A DNA stretch of 64,000 nucleotides from Pelodictyon luteolum (GTDB lineage: Bacteria > Bacteroidota > Chlorobiia > Chlorobiales > Chlorobiaceae), in assembly GCF_001622165.1 (NCBI RefSeq), contig NZ_LVWG01000016.1:62001-126000 (forward strand). The letters are read 5' to 3'. Under the pieces are notes generated by a model. That model saw only the letters and a list, made by a program, of their open reading frames with translations, was not told where the DNA came from and made no database searches. Position numbers and translations under genes: made by a program. Positions within the stretch are counted from its first letter, which is position 1, and each line of letters starts with the position of its first letter. Below, piece by piece: positions 44,625 to 55,088 of this stretch.

Positions 44625-46079
44625 ATGGCAAAGGTCGTCGTTTTAGGCGCCGGTGTTTCCGGACATACCTGTGCTTCGTTTCTGAAGAAGAAACTCGGAA
44701 AGCACCATGAGGTAGTCGTGGTCACGCCGAACAGCTATTACCAGTGGATCCCTTCGAATATCTGGGTCGGAGTCGGCCAGATGTCGATTGACGAGGTCCG
44801 TTTCGAACTGAAAAAAGTCTATGACCGCTGGGGCATTGTCTTCAAGCAGGCCAAGGCACTTGAAATTCATCCCGAAGGGGATGCCTCCACAGGCAAAGGC
44901 TATGTTACCATCGAGTACACTGCCGGAGACAACTCGGGCGTCAGGGAGAACGTGGAGTACGATTATCTCGTCAACGCTACAGGTCCTAAGCTGAACTTCG
45001 AAGCAACCGAAGGGCTTGGTCCCGATAAGAACAGCTACTCCGTCTGCACTTACTCGCATGCTGCACACGCATGGGAGCACCTGCAGGAGAACATCAAGAA
45101 GATGCAGGCTGGACAGAAGCAGCGCTTCCTCATCGGCACCGGTCACGCCATGGCTACCTGCCAGGGCGCGGCGTTCGAGTATATCCTGAACATCGCCCAC
45201 GAGATCTCCAAGCGCGGGCTGAGCAAGATGGCACAGATCACCTGGATTTCGAATGAATACGAGGTTGGTGATTTCGGCATGGGCGGCGCGTTCATCAAAC
45301 GCGGTGGCTACATTACCCCCACCAAAGTGTTCACCGAGTCAATCCTTGCCGAGTACGGCATCAACTGGATCCGGCGCGCAGGTGTCTACAAGGTTGAGGA
45401 CGGCAAGGCCTACTACGAGACCTTGGACGGCGAAGACAAGGTGCAGGAGTTTGAATTCGCAATGCTCATCCCTTCGTTCTCCGGTGTCGGCATGACGGCA
45501 TTCGATCGGGAGGGAAATGACATTACCGACACGCTGTTTGCTCCGAACAAGTTCATGAAGGTTGATGCCGATTATACCCAGAAGCCTTTCGAGGAGTGGG
45601 CTGCCAATGACTGGCCGAGCACCTACCAGAACCCGACCTACGACAACATCTATGCCGTCGGCATCGCTTTCGCCCCGCCGCATGCGATTTCCAAGCCGAT
45701 GACGAGCGTGAAAGGCCGTCCGATATTTCCGACTCCTCCCCGTACCGGCATGCCTTCCGGCGTTATGGGAAAGATCACTGCACTGAACATCGCCGAGCGT
45801 ATCCACGGAGCTACAGAGCATCGCCACAAAGCCTCAATGAGCCGCATGGGTGCAGCCTGCATCGTATCGGGTGGTTTTGGGTCATTCGATGGCCTTGGCG
45901 CATCGATGACCGTGTTTCCTGTCGTTCCCGACTGGGACAAGTATCCTGAGTGGGGCCGCGACATGAAGTACTCCGTTGGTGAGGCGGGTCTTGCCGGTCA
46001 CTGGCTGAAGGTGCTGCTCCACTACCTCTTCTTCCACAAGGCGAAAGGCTATCCGTTCTGGTGGCTTATCCCCGAGTAG
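44625..46079 (+). CDS. sqr: Sulfide:quinone oxidoreductase family flavoprotein (484 aa, long form)
   Basis: The protein begins with the FAD-binding VVVLGAGVSGHTCASFL and has SYYQWIPSNIWVGVG, YDYLVNATGPKLNF and TYDNIYAVGIAFAPPHAISKP. Candidate redox cysteines are C141, C179 and C412. Compared with the 408-residue copy it has extra insertions (about residues 83-108 and 315-335) and a C-terminal amphipathic helix (HWLKVLLHYLFFH) likely to anchor it to the membrane. Green sulfur bacteria carry several SQR types; this could be the SqrD-like form, but I am not certain. A small ORF follows 61 bases later. Confidence 0.82.
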   Translation: MAKVVVLGAGVSGHTCASFLKKKLGKHHEVVVVTPNSYYQWIPSNIWVGVGQMSIDEVRFELKKVYDRWGIVFKQAKALEIHPEGDASTGKGYVTIEYTAGDNSGVRENVEYDYLVNATGPKLNFEATEGLGPDKNSYSVCTYSHAAHAWEHLQENIKKMQAGQKQRFLIGTGHAMATCQGAAFEYILNIAHEISKRGLSKMAQITWISNEYEVGDFGMGGAFIKRGGYITPTKVFTESILAEYGINWIRRAGVYKVEDGKAYYETLDGEDKVQEFEFAMLIPSFSGVGMTAFDREGNDITDTLFAPNKFMKVDADYTQKPFEEWAANDWPSTYQNPTYDNIYAVGIAFAPPHAISKPMTSVKGRPIFPTPPRTGMPSGVMGKITALNIAERIHGATEHRHKASMSRMGAACIVSGGFGSFDGLGASMTVFPVVPDWDKYPEWGRDMKYSVGEAGLAGHWLKVLLHYLFFHKAKGYPFWWLIPE

Positions 46080-46140
46080 AAGAGCATTTCGGAACATATG
46101 CAGCAACAGAGAGATACATTAACTTTCACTTCGACCAACC

Positions 46141-46299
46141 ATGGGTAAATATAGAATCAAGGCATATTTCGACGAGGCCTATCCTCCGGTGCCCGAGAAA
46201 TCAACGCTGTTCTGGCGCAAGTTCGTGCCGTGGCAGCTGATCCGTTTCATCATTCTGAATGTGAAGATGATCCGTATCGTTGTAGGCGGTCACTCCTGA
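46141..46299 (+). CDS. Small 52-residue protein downstream of sqr
   Basis: An ATG at 46141 opens a 52-residue frame. The N-terminal half is polar (MGKYRIKAYFDEAYPPVPEK) and the C-terminal half hydrophobic and basic (WQLIRFIILNVKMIRIVVGG). It has gene-like codon use, follows the long sqr in the same direction and ends before a strong compound terminator, so it seems to be the last gene of the operon. The ribosome binding site is weak. Function unknown; a membrane-associated helper of the SQR is a reasonable guess. Confidence 0.6.
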   Translation: MGKYRIKAYFDEAYPPVPEKSTLFWRKFVPWQLIRFIILNVKMIRIVVGGHS

Positions 46300-46348
46300 A
46301 CTGAGGCGGGCTGCGGCGGAGTCTTATCCGTTTCTCACGTTTCTTTCG

Positions 46349-46399
46349 AAAGGGCACAGAATAACCAGCATCCAGTGCTGGGGGTTCTGTGCCCTTTTT
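46349..46399 (+). terminator. Strong compound terminator after the sqr operon
   Basis: AAAGGGCACAGAA (46349-46361) and TTCTGTGCCCTTT (46385-46397) pair perfectly over 13 bases and are followed by T residues. The loop holds a second stem, CCAGCA/TGCTGG. The remaining sequence to the nitroreductase gene (46400-46648) contains no convincing gene. Confidence 0.85.
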
Positions 46400-46648
46400 C
46401 GTTCTGCATGGAAGGGCCTATGGCGTTCGATTCCCTTTTCTGGCAACACCGGCATGCTGCGCCAGAATTCATGCCGGTCGGTCGAGTGGGGGCGTAAGAG
46501 GAAGTGCGTGCGCGTGGTTGAAGGTGTGTATGCACCCGTTTCTGGTTGAAAGGCCGTCTTCCGTGCCCGGCATGGGTGTTGATCAACCCGGGGCAGGTTC
46601 GATATCCGCTTCGGCCGATGATGCGCACTCAGCCGCCCGGTTTCGCAT

Positions 46649-47185
46649 TCAAAGATATGTTGCGATTTCTTCAAGCGGCTTTCGCTTTTTCGGAACGGGC
46701 GTGTATCCTTCAGCCGGATAGCCGAGAGGGGTGAAGGCGTATACCTCATCTTCATCAGTAAGTCCGAGGGCATTTCTCAGGCAGGGGAGGTCAAAAGCGG
46801 CAATCCAGCATGTGCCGATACCTTCATGCTCGGCTGAGAGGATGAGATGGTCCATGGCGATGGCCAGGTCGGTTTCCAGCGAGTTATAGCCGTCAGAGGC
46901 GCGAACCCATGCATCGCTGCGCCGGCCGGTCACCACAATGATTGATGGGGCGGTCTTGAGCCAGTCGCGGGAGTAGCATGCATGTACGGCATGGAGGACT
47001 TCAGGCGTGCGTACCACGATGAAGCGCCACGGCTGCAGGTTTTTTGCCGAAGGGGCGAGTCTGGCGGTTTCGAGTATACGGTTGAGGACGTCCTGGGCAA
47101 TAGGCTCCTGTGTGAAGCCTCGGGTGCTGCAGCGGGATGCAGCCAATGCGTGAAAATCCATGGAAGTAAGGGCTTGGTCGTTCAT
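46649..47185 (-). CDS. Nitroreductase-family flavoprotein
   Basis: The 178-residue protein has the family opening [42 protein letters not shown] with an FMN-binding Arg-Ser-type start, and the later helix [27 protein letters not shown]. It should be an FMN-dependent NAD(P)H oxidoreductase; the substrate is unknown. Its start overlaps the stop of the upstream SRPBCC-like gene by four bases. Confidence 0.88.
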   Translation of the reverse strand: MNDQALTSMDFHALAASRCSTRGFTQEPIAQDVLNRILETARLAPSAKNLQPWRFIVVRTPEVLHAVHACYSRDWLKTAPSIIVVTGRRSDAWVRASDGYNSLETDLAIAMDHLILSAEHEGIGTCWIAAFDLPCLRNALGLTDEDEVYAFTPLGYPAEGYTPVPKKRKPLEEIATYL

Positions 47186-47793
47186 GCATGCCGGATATGT
47201 CCGAAATCCTTTGAGATGCTGTGGAACATCTTGTTGGTCGCGGTCTGCATGATCATCGACATGCCAGCATTGGTCATGGCGCGGATGATCTGTTCTGGAA
47301 TGATGCGGAACGCGGGATAGAGGACGAATCGCACATCGATGCGAAGATCAAAATGCACTTTTGTCTGTTTTGGTCCCATCGGCTCAAGGAGCATTTCGGC
47401 GAAGGCCTTGCCTTCGAAAAGGTAGTTCTTGGGGTCGTCTACCGGGTCTGAGGGCGCGTGATGGTGCCAGAGAATCTTGCGGCCGACCATGTGGCGGCTG
47501 ATCATTTCCTCGGTGAGCAATTCGGGTTCGGTTTCCTGCAGCTCTTCGGGTAAAGCGACCATCACCTCATCGGTCTGCTTGACGTAAAAGATGACGTCGA
47601 AGGGGTTCTGCTGCGGGTCGGTGACCTGGAAGTGCCAGCGGTAGACATCGGTCTCATCGGTTAGCTCGACATTGTGGCAGAAAGGGTTGAAGCTCAGGAT
47701 TTTCTTCTGGTCGGAGAGATAGTTGAGGGTACGCTCAAACGTATCGGAAAAGATCCATTCCCCCTTGCTTCGGCCTGTGGCGTCCATTTCCAT
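47182..47793 (-). CDS. DUF1997-like (SRPBCC-type) protein
   Basis: The 203-residue protein has strand-rich segments ([41 protein letters not shown]) and a long C-terminal helix ([24 protein letters not shown]), which fits the helix-grip fold of SRPBCC lipid or pigment-binding proteins. Similar proteins occur in phototrophs (DUF1997). Function unknown. Translationally coupled to the nitroreductase gene. Confidence 0.6.
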   Translation of the reverse strand: MEMDATGRSKGEWIFSDTFERTLNYLSDQKKILSFNPFCHNVELTDETDVYRWHFQVTDPQQNPFDVIFYVKQTDEVMVALPEELQETEPELLTEEMISRHMVGRKILWHHHAPSDPVDDPKNYLFEGKAFAEMLLEPMGPKQTKVHFDLRIDVRFVLYPAFRIIPEQIIRAMTNAGMSMIMQTATNKMFHSISKDFGHIRHA

Positions 47794-47841
47794 ACTGCTC
47801 TCACTCCCCAGGAAATTTGGTGTTGGTGGATTATTAAGCCT

Positions 47842-48918
47842 CTAGGCCCGTGCTGCTTCCTGCAGCCGTTCTGTCTGGTCGTGCATCTTCAATGCATCGA
47901 TCAGTTCGCCAATTTCTCCCTGCATGAAGTGCGGCAGTCCATGGCTTGTGAATCCGATGCGGTGGTCGGTCACGCGCGACTGCGGGTAGTTATATGTGCG
48001 GATCTTCGCGCTGCGATCGCCGCTGGCTACCATCGTGCGCCGCATGTCCGCACGTTCCTTCTGCTGCTCCTGCAGCTTGATATCGTAGAGTTTCGCCATA
48101 AGCATCTTCATGGCTCGTTCCTTGTTCTGGAGCTGTGAGCGCTCCTCCTGACAGGCCGCAACAAGACCGGTCGGTTCATGCGTGATGCGGACGGCTGTTT
48201 CCACCTTGTTGACGTTCTGGCCGCCCTTGCCGCCGCTCCGGTACGTGTCGAACCGGAGGTCATCGCGCCGGATCTCCACATCGACCTCTTCAGCTTCCGG
48301 AAGGACGGCTACGCTTGCAGCGGAGGTGTGGATTCGTCCCTGCGTTTCGGTTTCCGGCACCCGCTGCACGCGGTGTACCCCGCTTTCGTACTTCAGCGTT
48401 CCGTAGACATCATGGCCGCTGATGGAGAGTGTCACCTCGCGGAACCCGCCGGGACCGGAGCTTTCATTGTAGTCGAGCACTTCGCACCGCCACCCCTGCC
48501 GTTCGGCGTAGCGCTGGTACATACGCATAAGATCGGCGGCAAAAAGTGCTGCTTCTTCCCCGCCGGTTCCGGCGCGGATTTCCATGATGACGTTTCGCGA
48601 GTCAGCTTCGTCTTTCGGGAGTAGAAGGATCCGGAGGTCCTGCTCAAGACCGGGGATGCACTGCTCAAGCTCCTGAATTTCCTCGCGGGCCATAGCCTTC
48701 ATTTCGGGGTCCTCTTCCGCTTTGAGCAAATGCCGCGATTCGTCGAGCTGATGACGGGCGCTGGCATACCTGTCGTATGCCTGTACGATCTCCTTCAGGT
48801 CGCTGTACTCCTTGTTGAGTTTGCGGAAGCGCGTCTGATCGCCGGCCGCTGCTGGGTCGGCGAGCATGCGCTCAAGATCGAGGTGGCGCTCTTTTATGGA
48901 CTGCAGTCTGTCAAACAT
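47842..48918 (-). CDS. prfA: Peptide chain release factor 1
   Basis: The 358-residue protein has the catalytic GGQ ([17 protein letters not shown]) that releases the finished chain, and a PxT stop-recognition motif ([14 protein letters not shown]), which marks class 1 factor RF1 (reads UAA and UAG). Length is as expected. It lies 17 bases downstream of rseP in the same direction. Confidence 0.95.
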   Translation of the reverse strand: MFDRLQSIKERHLDLERMLADPAAAGDQTRFRKLNKEYSDLKEIVQAYDRYASARHQLDESRHLLKAEEDPEMKAMAREEIQELEQCIPGLEQDLRILLLPKDEADSRNVIMEIRAGTGGEEAALFAADLMRMYQRYAERQGWRCEVLDYNESSGPGGFREVTLSISGHDVYGTLKYESGVHRVQRVPETETQGRIHTSAASVAVLPEAEEVDVEIRRDDLRFDTYRSGGKGGQNVNKVETAVRITHEPTGLVAACQEERSQLQNKERAMKMLMAKLYDIKLQEQQKERADMRRTMVASGDRSAKIRTYNYPQSRVTDHRIGFTSHGLPHFMQGEIGELIDALKMHDQTERLQEAARA

Positions 48919-48935
48919 CGGCTTCGCTTACGGCC

Positions 48936-50300
48936 TCAGGGGTTCAGGATGTCGTTGATGAGGATGTAGGCGAAGAGCGCGAGGAGCAACGTCATGCCGA
49001 TCTGCTGGATGCGCATCTTGACCTCAATTGGAATCTCCCGTCCGATGACGCCTTCTGCGGCATTGAGCACGAACTGCCCGCCGTCGAGTGCCGGAACCGG
49101 CAGGATATTGATGATGGCCAGCGATATCGAGAGCACGGCAAGGAAGTAGAGAAAGCTGACGGGCCCCTGTTCAGCGCTTCGGTTTGCAATCTTGGCAATC
49201 TTAATGGGGCCGCCGACCGACTTGCGGAAGTCCTCCTGGCCGGTGAATATCTTGGCAAACCCTTGCACGGACATAGCGCTCATCTTCCATGTCTGGCTGA
49301 TGCCGCTCTCTACCGATCCGAGAAAGCCGAGCATGCGGCGCTCGGTGGCGATAGTCTGTCGAAGCATGATGCCGATTTTGCCGCTTGCCGACGGTGTGAT
49401 GGAGGCGGTGAATTCTTTGCCATTGGCCAGAATGTCGACAGCAGTGACCGGCTCATCCTTAGCGGTATCAAGCCAGCGCCAGGTGAAGGTTATGGGTTTC
49501 GAGGGGTTCCTTGAGATGATGCCCACCACTTCAGTCCAGTCGGAGACCGGGCGGCCATCTATTGCCGTAATAATGCTTCCCGGTCGCATGCCAGCAGCGG
49601 CAGCCGGGTTGTTTTCAAGCACCTCATCGATCACCGGGGGAACAATGGGGCGTATGCCGAATCCATCCGTATCGCTTACTTCGGACATGAAGTGTTTCGG
49701 CGTGGCGAGGGTGGTATCGCGGCCATCGGGTCGGAGGACAGTGAACACCGGGCTTGATGAAGTGAAGCGTTCCGGGTCAAGCGCTTCTTCCCAGGTCGAG
49801 ACCTTCTGTCCGTCTACGGAAAGAAAGCGGTCCCCGGTCTGCATACCCATCTTCTGGAACACGGACCCTTCTTCTACGAAGGCCGGGTTCGTGCTGCTGG
49901 TGCGGGATTCTCCGAGGGTCAAGGTGACGCCGGTAAAGATGGCGGCTGCCAGCACCATGTTCATCGTCACCCCGCCTGCAAGCACTATGAGTCGCTGCCA
50001 TACGGGTTTGGCCCGGAACTCCCATGGCTGGGGTTCGCTTGTCCCGAAGTCCGTATCCATGCTTTCATCGACCATGCCGGATATTTTCACGTATCCTCCG
50101 AGCGGGAATACACCGACGCCATACTCCGTATCCCCGATCTTCTTTTTCCAGAGACGCAAGTCGAAGAAGTCGAAGCCGATATAGAACTTGTCGACCCGCA
50201 TGCCGAAAATCCTCGCTGTGATGAAGTGGCCGAACTCATGCACGGTGACGAGGATGAAGATCGCGATGATGAAAAAGAATGTTGTGCTCAGAACGTCCAT
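48936..50300 (-). CDS. rseP: Site-2 intramembrane protease RseP
   Basis: The 454-residue protein has HEFGH in the first membrane helix (the zinc-binding HExxH), two PDZ-like regions (about 115-185 and 210-290) and the C-terminal [16 protein letters not shown] motif carrying the third zinc ligand. It cleaves anti-sigma or signal peptide remnants inside the inner membrane. It is placed between dxr and prfA, as in many bacteria where dxr and rseP are neighbours. Confidence 0.94.
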   Translation of the reverse strand: MDVLSTTFFFIIAIFILVTVHEFGHFITARIFGMRVDKFYIGFDFFDLRLWKKKIGDTEYGVGVFPLGGYVKISGMVDESMDTDFGTSEPQPWEFRAKPVWQRLIVLAGGVTMNMVLAAAIFTGVTLTLGESRTSSTNPAFVEEGSVFQKMGMQTGDRFLSVDGQKVSTWEEALDPERFTSSSPVFTVLRPDGRDTTLATPKHFMSEVSDTDGFGIRPIVPPVIDEVLENNPAAAAGMRPGSIITAIDGRPVSDWTEVVGIISRNPSKPITFTWRWLDTAKDEPVTAVDILANGKEFTASITPSASGKIGIMLRQTIATERRMLGFLGSVESGISQTWKMSAMSVQGFAKIFTGQEDFRKSVGGPIKIAKIANRSAEQGPVSFLYFLAVLSISLAIINILPVPALDGGQFVLNAAEGVIGREIPIEVKMRIQQIGMTLLLALFAYILINDILNP

Positions 50301-50387
50301 GGGTATCAGTTGCTGGAAGCTGCCCGGGCTAAAGGCGCCCGGAATGCTTCCTGGTTCATTGGTATGCGGATGCGCCCTCAGGGCGCA

Positions 50388-51536
50388 TTATCCGATAATT
50401 GCGTTTGCTGCCCGGCGTGCCCACCCGTCGGCGTTGATGTACTCCTCGAGTTCTACCGGGGTGTAGGCTTCATGCGCCTGCATGGTTTTGTCTACGGTCT
50501 CGGCTATGGCGGTGAAGCCGATCTTCCTGTTGAGGAAGGCTGCGACGGCCACTTCGTTGGCCGCATTGAGCACCGCCGGATAGGTCCGTCCGGCCTTGAG
50601 GGCTTCGAAGGCGAGACGCAACGCTGGGAAGCGGTCCATGTCGGGTTCTTCGAATGTGAGGGTGCCGATGGTGGCCAGATCGAGCTTTTTGATACCGCTT
50701 TCGCATCGTTCCGGCCATGAGAGGGCGTAGGCAATCGGGGCGCGCATGTCGGGAGCTCCGAGCTGGGCGATCACGCATCCGTCGACGTATTCGACCATCG
50801 AGTGAATGATGCTCTGCGGATGAACTACGACGCCGATCTTTTCTGCAGGCATGTTGAAGAGCCAGTGGGCCTCGATCACTTCAAGCCCTTTGTTCATCAT
50901 GCTTGCCGAGTCGATTGTGATTTTGGCGCCCATGCTCCATTGCGGGTGCTTCAGGGCCTGTTCGGGGCCGGCTTTCTCCATGTCGGCGAAGGATGAGTTG
51001 CGGAACGGTCCGCCCGAAGCGGTGAGGATGATGCGTTCTACGTCTTCCTGGCGGTGGCCCTGAAGCGACTGGAAGATGGCCGAATGTTCGCTGTCAACCG
51101 GCAACAACGTCACATTGTGTTTCTTGACGAGATCGGATACCAGCTGTCCTGCTACGACGAGGGTCTCCTTGTTTGCCAGCGCAATGTCTTTCCCCGCCTT
51201 GATGGCCTTGACGGTGGGGGTCAGCCCTGCCGCGCCCACGATTGCCGATACGACCATGTCGGCGCCCTCGGCGGATGCAACGGTTCCTGCGCCTTCAATG
51301 CCGTGACATATCTCGGGCTGGTCGGCACCGAGCAGTGTTTTGAGCTGTTCAGCGGATTCGGCATCGCGTACCGATACGATGGCGGGATTGAACTCCCTGA
51401 TCTGCTCGGCGAGCATGTTGACGTCATGGCCTTCGGCCAGTCCGACAATCTTGAAGCGGTCGGGGTGCTGCCGGATGACGTCGAGCGTACTGAGTCCAAT
51501 GGAACCGGTGCTGCCGAGAATCGATAATGCTCTCAT
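50388..51536 (-). CDS. dxr: 1-deoxy-D-xylulose 5-phosphate reductoisomerase
   Basis: The 382-residue enzyme has the NADPH site [28 protein letters not shown] with the metal-binding acidic residues, ASGGPFR and the C-terminal [12 protein letters not shown]. It makes methylerythritol phosphate, the first committed step of the isoprenoid route that feeds chlorophyll side chains, carotenoids and menaquinone. It starts the dxr-rseP-prfA group on the minus strand. Confidence 0.97.
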   Translation of the reverse strand: MRALSILGSTGSIGLSTLDVIRQHPDRFKIVGLAEGHDVNMLAEQIREFNPAIVSVRDAESAEQLKTLLGADQPEICHGIEGAGTVASAEGADMVVSAIVGAAGLTPTVKAIKAGKDIALANKETLVVAGQLVSDLVKKHNVTLLPVDSEHSAIFQSLQGHRQEDVERIILTASGGPFRNSSFADMEKAGPEQALKHPQWSMGAKITIDSASMMNKGLEVIEAHWLFNMPAEKIGVVVHPQSIIHSMVEYVDGCVIAQLGAPDMRAPIAYALSWPERCESGIKKLDLATIGTLTFEEPDMDRFPALRLAFEALKAGRTYPAVLNAANEVAVAAFLNRKIGFTAIAETVDKTMQAHEAYTPVELEEYINADGWARRAANAIIG

Positions 51537-51653
51537 GGTAGTGGGAAAAAATGGTTGCCGGATTGCGCTGAAAGGTAACGGGCTGAATTTATGCTTTTTC
51601 GCGAAGGCTTACAAACAGCGCCGCTTCCGCTTCTCGGCCGCTGTTTTTTCTCT

Positions 51654-51681
51654 TTGTATTACAGGAGAAATATGGTATAAT
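51654..51681 (+). promoter_or_regulatory. Promoter of the tRNA-Val gene
   Basis: TTGTAT (51654-51659) and a perfect TATAAT (51676-51681) are separated by 16 bases. Transcription would start about six bases before the tRNA 5' end. Confidence 0.65.
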
Positions 51682-51693
51682 AAGCCCCCTCAA

Positions 51694-51767
<74 letters not shown>

Positions 51768-51784
51768 CATCAACCATGCTCCAT

Positions 51785-51812
51785 GGGCAGGTGGACAACC
51801 TGCCCTTTTTTT
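51785..51812 (+). terminator. Intrinsic terminator of the tRNA-Val gene
   Basis: GGGCAGGT and ACCTGCCC form a perfect 8-bp stem around GGACA, followed by seven T residues. Confidence 0.88.
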
Positions 51813-51840
51813 ATGGCTTCCCGCCCTTATCCCCGTTCAT

Positions 51841-53961
51841 CTAGTTGTCGGAGACATTCCTCGATTGCCGCAACCGCTCGGCCGCTGCTTCGAGTTCGGC
51901 CAGTTCCGTTGCGCTGAGCCCGCTCTTTTCCGTACTTTCGATGTCCGCGACCGTTTCGGGGTCTTGCGCAGCTATGCCGTTCTCCGAGGCCTTTTTGCTG
52001 CAGTCCACTTCTCCCGAGCCATCTTCCGGGCCGCCGGGCCGCTTGCCGAGGATCTCCTCGACCTGGCAGTACTGGAGCATCTCCTTCGTGAGGAGTTCCC
52101 GGGCCAGAGCTTCAAGTTTGCTCCGGTTTTCCATAAGCATGGTTCTCACCGTGTCGGCCGCTGATTCCACGATTGCTTTCACCTCCTCGTCGATGATCTG
52201 CGCGGTTTCTTCACCGTACTTCTTCTCGACGCCGGGAGCTCCGTAGTATGGATTGCTGCTTTCATAGTAGGAAAGGTTTCCGATCTTGTCGCTCATGCCG
52301 TAAACCATCACCATATTGTAGGCGATGCCGGTGATCTTTTCAAGATCGTTTTGGGCTCCGGTCGAGATCTCCCCGAACACGCTCTCTTCTGCGATGCGCC
52401 CGCCAAGCAGGCCGCAGATGCGAGCGAACAGCTCCCGCTTCGTCATCAGGTAACGGTCTTCGAGCGGGATGTTCATCGTATAGCCGAGCGCGCTCATACC
52501 GCGAGGAACTATTGAAATCTTCTGCACCGGATCGTTTTCCGGCATCATCCAGCTGACGATGGCGTGGCCCGCTTCATGGTAGGCAACGATCCGCTTTTCT
52601 TTAGGATTGATGACCTTGTTCTTTTTCTCAAGGCCCGCCACCACACGCTCGATTGCGTCCTCGAAGTCCTTCATCTCAATACTCTCCTTGTTGCGGCGCG
52701 ATGCGAGCAGTGCGGCTTCGTTGGCAGCATTGGCGATTTCGGCTCCTGCGAACCCCGGTGTCTGAGACGCGAGGGCCTTCAGGTTCACGTCCGGACCGAG
52801 CGGCATATTCTTTGTATGCACCCTGAACGTGTCCATGCGACCCTTGAGGTCCGGCTTGTCGACCATTATCTGGCGGTCGAACCGGCCAGGGCGGAGCAGG
52901 GCCGGGTCAAGCACGTCGGGGCGGTTCGTTGCCGCCATGAGAATGACGCCTTTGTCTGTCGCGAACCCGTCCATTTCGACGAGGAGCTGGTTGAGGGTGT
53001 TTTCGCGTTCGTCGTTGCCGCCCATCATGGCGCCTTTGCCGCGGCTTCTGCCGACGGCATCGATTTCATCGATGAAGATGATACAGGGGGCCTTCTCCTT
53101 TGCCTGGCGGAACAGGTCGCGCACTCGGGCCGCACCGACGCCGACGAACATCTCAACGAAGTCCGATCCGCTGATGCTGAAGAACGGCACGTCGGCTTCT
53201 CCTGCGACAGCTTTCGCCAGAAGCGTCTTGCCTGTGCCGGGAGGGCCTACGAGCAGCACGCCTTTAGGAAGTTTGCCTCCGAGGCGGGTGTACTTTTTCG
53301 GGTCTTTGAGGAAATCGACCACCTCCATCACCTCGGCCTTGGCTTCATCGAGACCCGCTACGTCCTTGAATGTGATGCGGGTGTGTTCGTCGAGGTTTTC
53401 GTAAAGTGCGGCCTTGTTCTTGCCGATATTCATGAACTGCGCTCCAGGTCCTCCTGCGCCCATACGACGGAAAATGAAGAAGTAGAGCCCGAAAAGCAGG
53501 GCGAAAGGAAGCACCCACTGGATCAGTTCCCCGATCCAGGTGGTTCCGGGCGAGCCCTCATATTTGACCCCGTGGGTTTCCAGAAGTGCAGTGAGGCTTT
53601 CGTCGCGGACAGGGTTTACCGTTACCTCGTTCTCCGGGGTTTTCGAGCCGGGCAGGAGCTTGCGGGTTGCGTCATCGCCCTGTTCCGGCTTCGGCAGGCC
53701 GCTGTCGACACCGGGCTTCAGTTTGACATAGATTTTCTCGGGTGCAATCCGTACGGATTCAACTTTGTTTTCCGTGATGAAGGTCCGGAAGGTGCTGTAT
53801 GGAATTTCCCTTGAAGAACCGGACCAGAAAAAAGCGAGCTGCAGGCCGATGAGCAGGAAGATGACCACCACGTAGTACATCATCGGGAGCTTCGGTCGTG
53901 GCTGGGGGTTTTCTTGTTCGGAATTATAGGGATTGGAGGGTTTCAGCGAGTTTTTTGCCAT
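51841..53961 (-). CDS. ftsH: ATP-dependent zinc metalloprotease FtsH
   Basis: The 706-residue protein has two N-terminal membrane helices (about 28-47 and 165-185) around a periplasmic domain, the AAA+ module with [18 protein letters not shown], the second-region RPGRFDRQI, and the zinc site HEAGH. It degrades membrane and short-lived cytoplasmic proteins. The C-terminal tail (about 650-706) is acidic and longer than the E. coli one. I set the start at the ATG ending at 53961. Confidence 0.96.
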   Translation of the reverse strand: MAKNSLKPSNPYNSEQENPQPRPKLPMMYYVVVIFLLIGLQLAFFWSGSSREIPYSTFRTFITENKVESVRIAPEKIYVKLKPGVDSGLPKPEQGDDATRKLLPGSKTPENEVTVNPVRDESLTALLETHGVKYEGSPGTTWIGELIQWVLPFALLFGLYFFIFRRMGAGGPGAQFMNIGKNKAALYENLDEHTRITFKDVAGLDEAKAEVMEVVDFLKDPKKYTRLGGKLPKGVLLVGPPGTGKTLLAKAVAGEADVPFFSISGSDFVEMFVGVGAARVRDLFRQAKEKAPCIIFIDEIDAVGRSRGKGAMMGGNDERENTLNQLLVEMDGFATDKGVILMAATNRPDVLDPALLRPGRFDRQIMVDKPDLKGRMDTFRVHTKNMPLGPDVNLKALASQTPGFAGAEIANAANEAALLASRRNKESIEMKDFEDAIERVVAGLEKKNKVINPKEKRIVAYHEAGHAIVSWMMPENDPVQKISIVPRGMSALGYTMNIPLEDRYLMTKRELFARICGLLGGRIAEESVFGEISTGAQNDLEKITGIAYNMVMVYGMSDKIGNLSYYESSNPYYGAPGVEKKYGEETAQIIDEEVKAIVESAADTVRTMLMENRSKLEALARELLTKEMLQYCQVEEILGKRPGGPEDGSGEVDCSKKASENGIAAQDPETVADIESTEKSGLSATELAELEAAAERLRQSRNVSDN

Positions 53962-53984
53962 CAATCAACTGTCGTAATGATAAT

Positions 53985-54002
53985 TATAAATATCGGTTTA
54001 TA
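53985..54002. repeat. AT-rich inverted repeat upstream of ftsH
   Basis: TATAAA and TTTATA are inverted around TATCGG in the 237-bp divergent gap between ftsH and pyrF. It resembles the sulfur-site half-sequences but has a shorter spacer, and its context is a housekeeping gene. It may simply include a promoter -10 region. Confidence 0.3.
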
Positions 54003-54198
54003 TGGATCGTTATCGGATGTCGCGAATAATCAATTTACTGGATTCTTCCATTTATTGAAGCATATCGTTCCAAAACATATCATATATTAAGCAATTGTTT
54101 CAATGCCTTTCCCCAGCTATTAGTTTCCCTGAGGCGCCGGGAAAGGATGGCCAGATCCGATATGAGGGTGGCCGTAATATCAGGGAAGGAGACCGCTT

Positions 54199-55023
54199 AT
54201 GAGTGCAGCCCGCGATAAGGCAAACCGCCGGATTTCATCGTTGAAATCACTGTTGTGCGTCGGTCTTGATACAGACCCGGAAAAGCTTCCTTCAGTGTTT
54301 TCGCGATTTTCTAACCCCGTTCTGGAGTTCAACCGTTCCGTCATCCGCGCCACCCGCGATTATGCGGCGGCCTACAAAATCAATACCGCCTTCTATGAGG
54401 CGAGGGGAATCGAGGGGTTCCGCGATATGGAGGCGACCCTGATGGAGATTCCTTCGGAGTGCCTCAGTATCGCTGATGCCAAAAGGGCCGACATCGGAAA
54501 TACAAGCAGGATGTATGCCAGAGCATTTTTCGAGCACTGGGCGTTTGACTCCGTGACGGTAGCGCCTTATATGGGCCACGATTCCCTCGAGCCCTTCTTC
54601 TCCTATTCCGATAAGCTGGTGTTCGTGCTCTGCCTCACCTCCAATGCGGGGTCCATGGATTTCGAAGAGCAGCAGCTCGTTGAGGGTCTTCCGCTCTATC
54701 GCCGGGTGCTGGAGCGAGTTGCCGTGTGGGGCGCTGGAGGCAATGGCGGCGTAGTTGTCGGGGCAACGAAGAGCGCTCTTCTTGCAGATATCCGAAAAGA
54801 TGCACCGGGACTCTTCTTTCTGATTCCCGGTGTCGGAGCGCAGGGCGGTTCGCTCGAAGAAGCCGTCGATCTTGGTGTTGACGCCAACCGTCAAGGCGCT
54901 CTTGTGAACATCAGCCGCAGCCTCATCTACCCTTCAGGGGATTTCAGGGATGTTGCGGCCTATGAGGCGGCAGTGTCGATGGAGGCCGGACGGGTGCATG
55001 CAGCCATGCGGAGCGCCCTCTAG
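54199..55023 (+). CDS. pyrF: Orotidine 5'-phosphate decarboxylase (type 2)
   Basis: The 274-residue enzyme shows LLCVGLDTDPEKLP, the catalytic DAKRADIGNT and the C-terminal FLIPGVGAQGGSLEEAV, which fits the longer type 2 PyrF. It forms UMP in pyrimidine synthesis. A good ribosome binding site (GGAAGGAGA) precedes the ATG. Confidence 0.95.
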   Translation: MSAARDKANRRISSLKSLLCVGLDTDPEKLPSVFSRFSNPVLEFNRSVIRATRDYAAAYKINTAFYEARGIEGFRDMEATLMEIPSECLSIADAKRADIGNTSRMYARAFFEHWAFDSVTVAPYMGHDSLEPFFSYSDKLVFVLCLTSNAGSMDFEEQQLVEGLPLYRRVLERVAVWGAGGNGGVVVGATKSALLADIRKDAPGLFFLIPGVGAQGGSLEEAVDLGVDANRQGALVNISRSLIYPSGDFRDVAAYEAAVSMEAGRVHAAMRSAL

Positions 55024-55038
55024 ACAGAGGCGCTCTGT
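55024..55038 (+). repeat. Short hairpin after pyrF
   Basis: ACAGAG and CTCTGT pair around GCG directly behind the pyrF stop. A run of T is lacking, so termination would be weak. glmS starts 50 bases later. Confidence 0.35.
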
Positions 55039-55088
55039 TGTCGTATATTATCTGTAACAGCATGAGTACTAACCGGAATTGAAATTTT

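Noticed and set aside
46389-46734. Plus-strand open frames (110 and 62 codons) between the sqr terminator and nitroreductase
   Set aside because: They begin within the terminator or run antisense into the nitroreductase 3' end, have atypical composition and lack a ribosome binding site.
53985-54002. TATAAA-TATCGG-TTTATA before ftsH as another sulfur-regulon site
   Set aside because: The spacer is shorter than in the other sites, and the context is a housekeeping protease; chance AT-rich promoter sequence is more likely.
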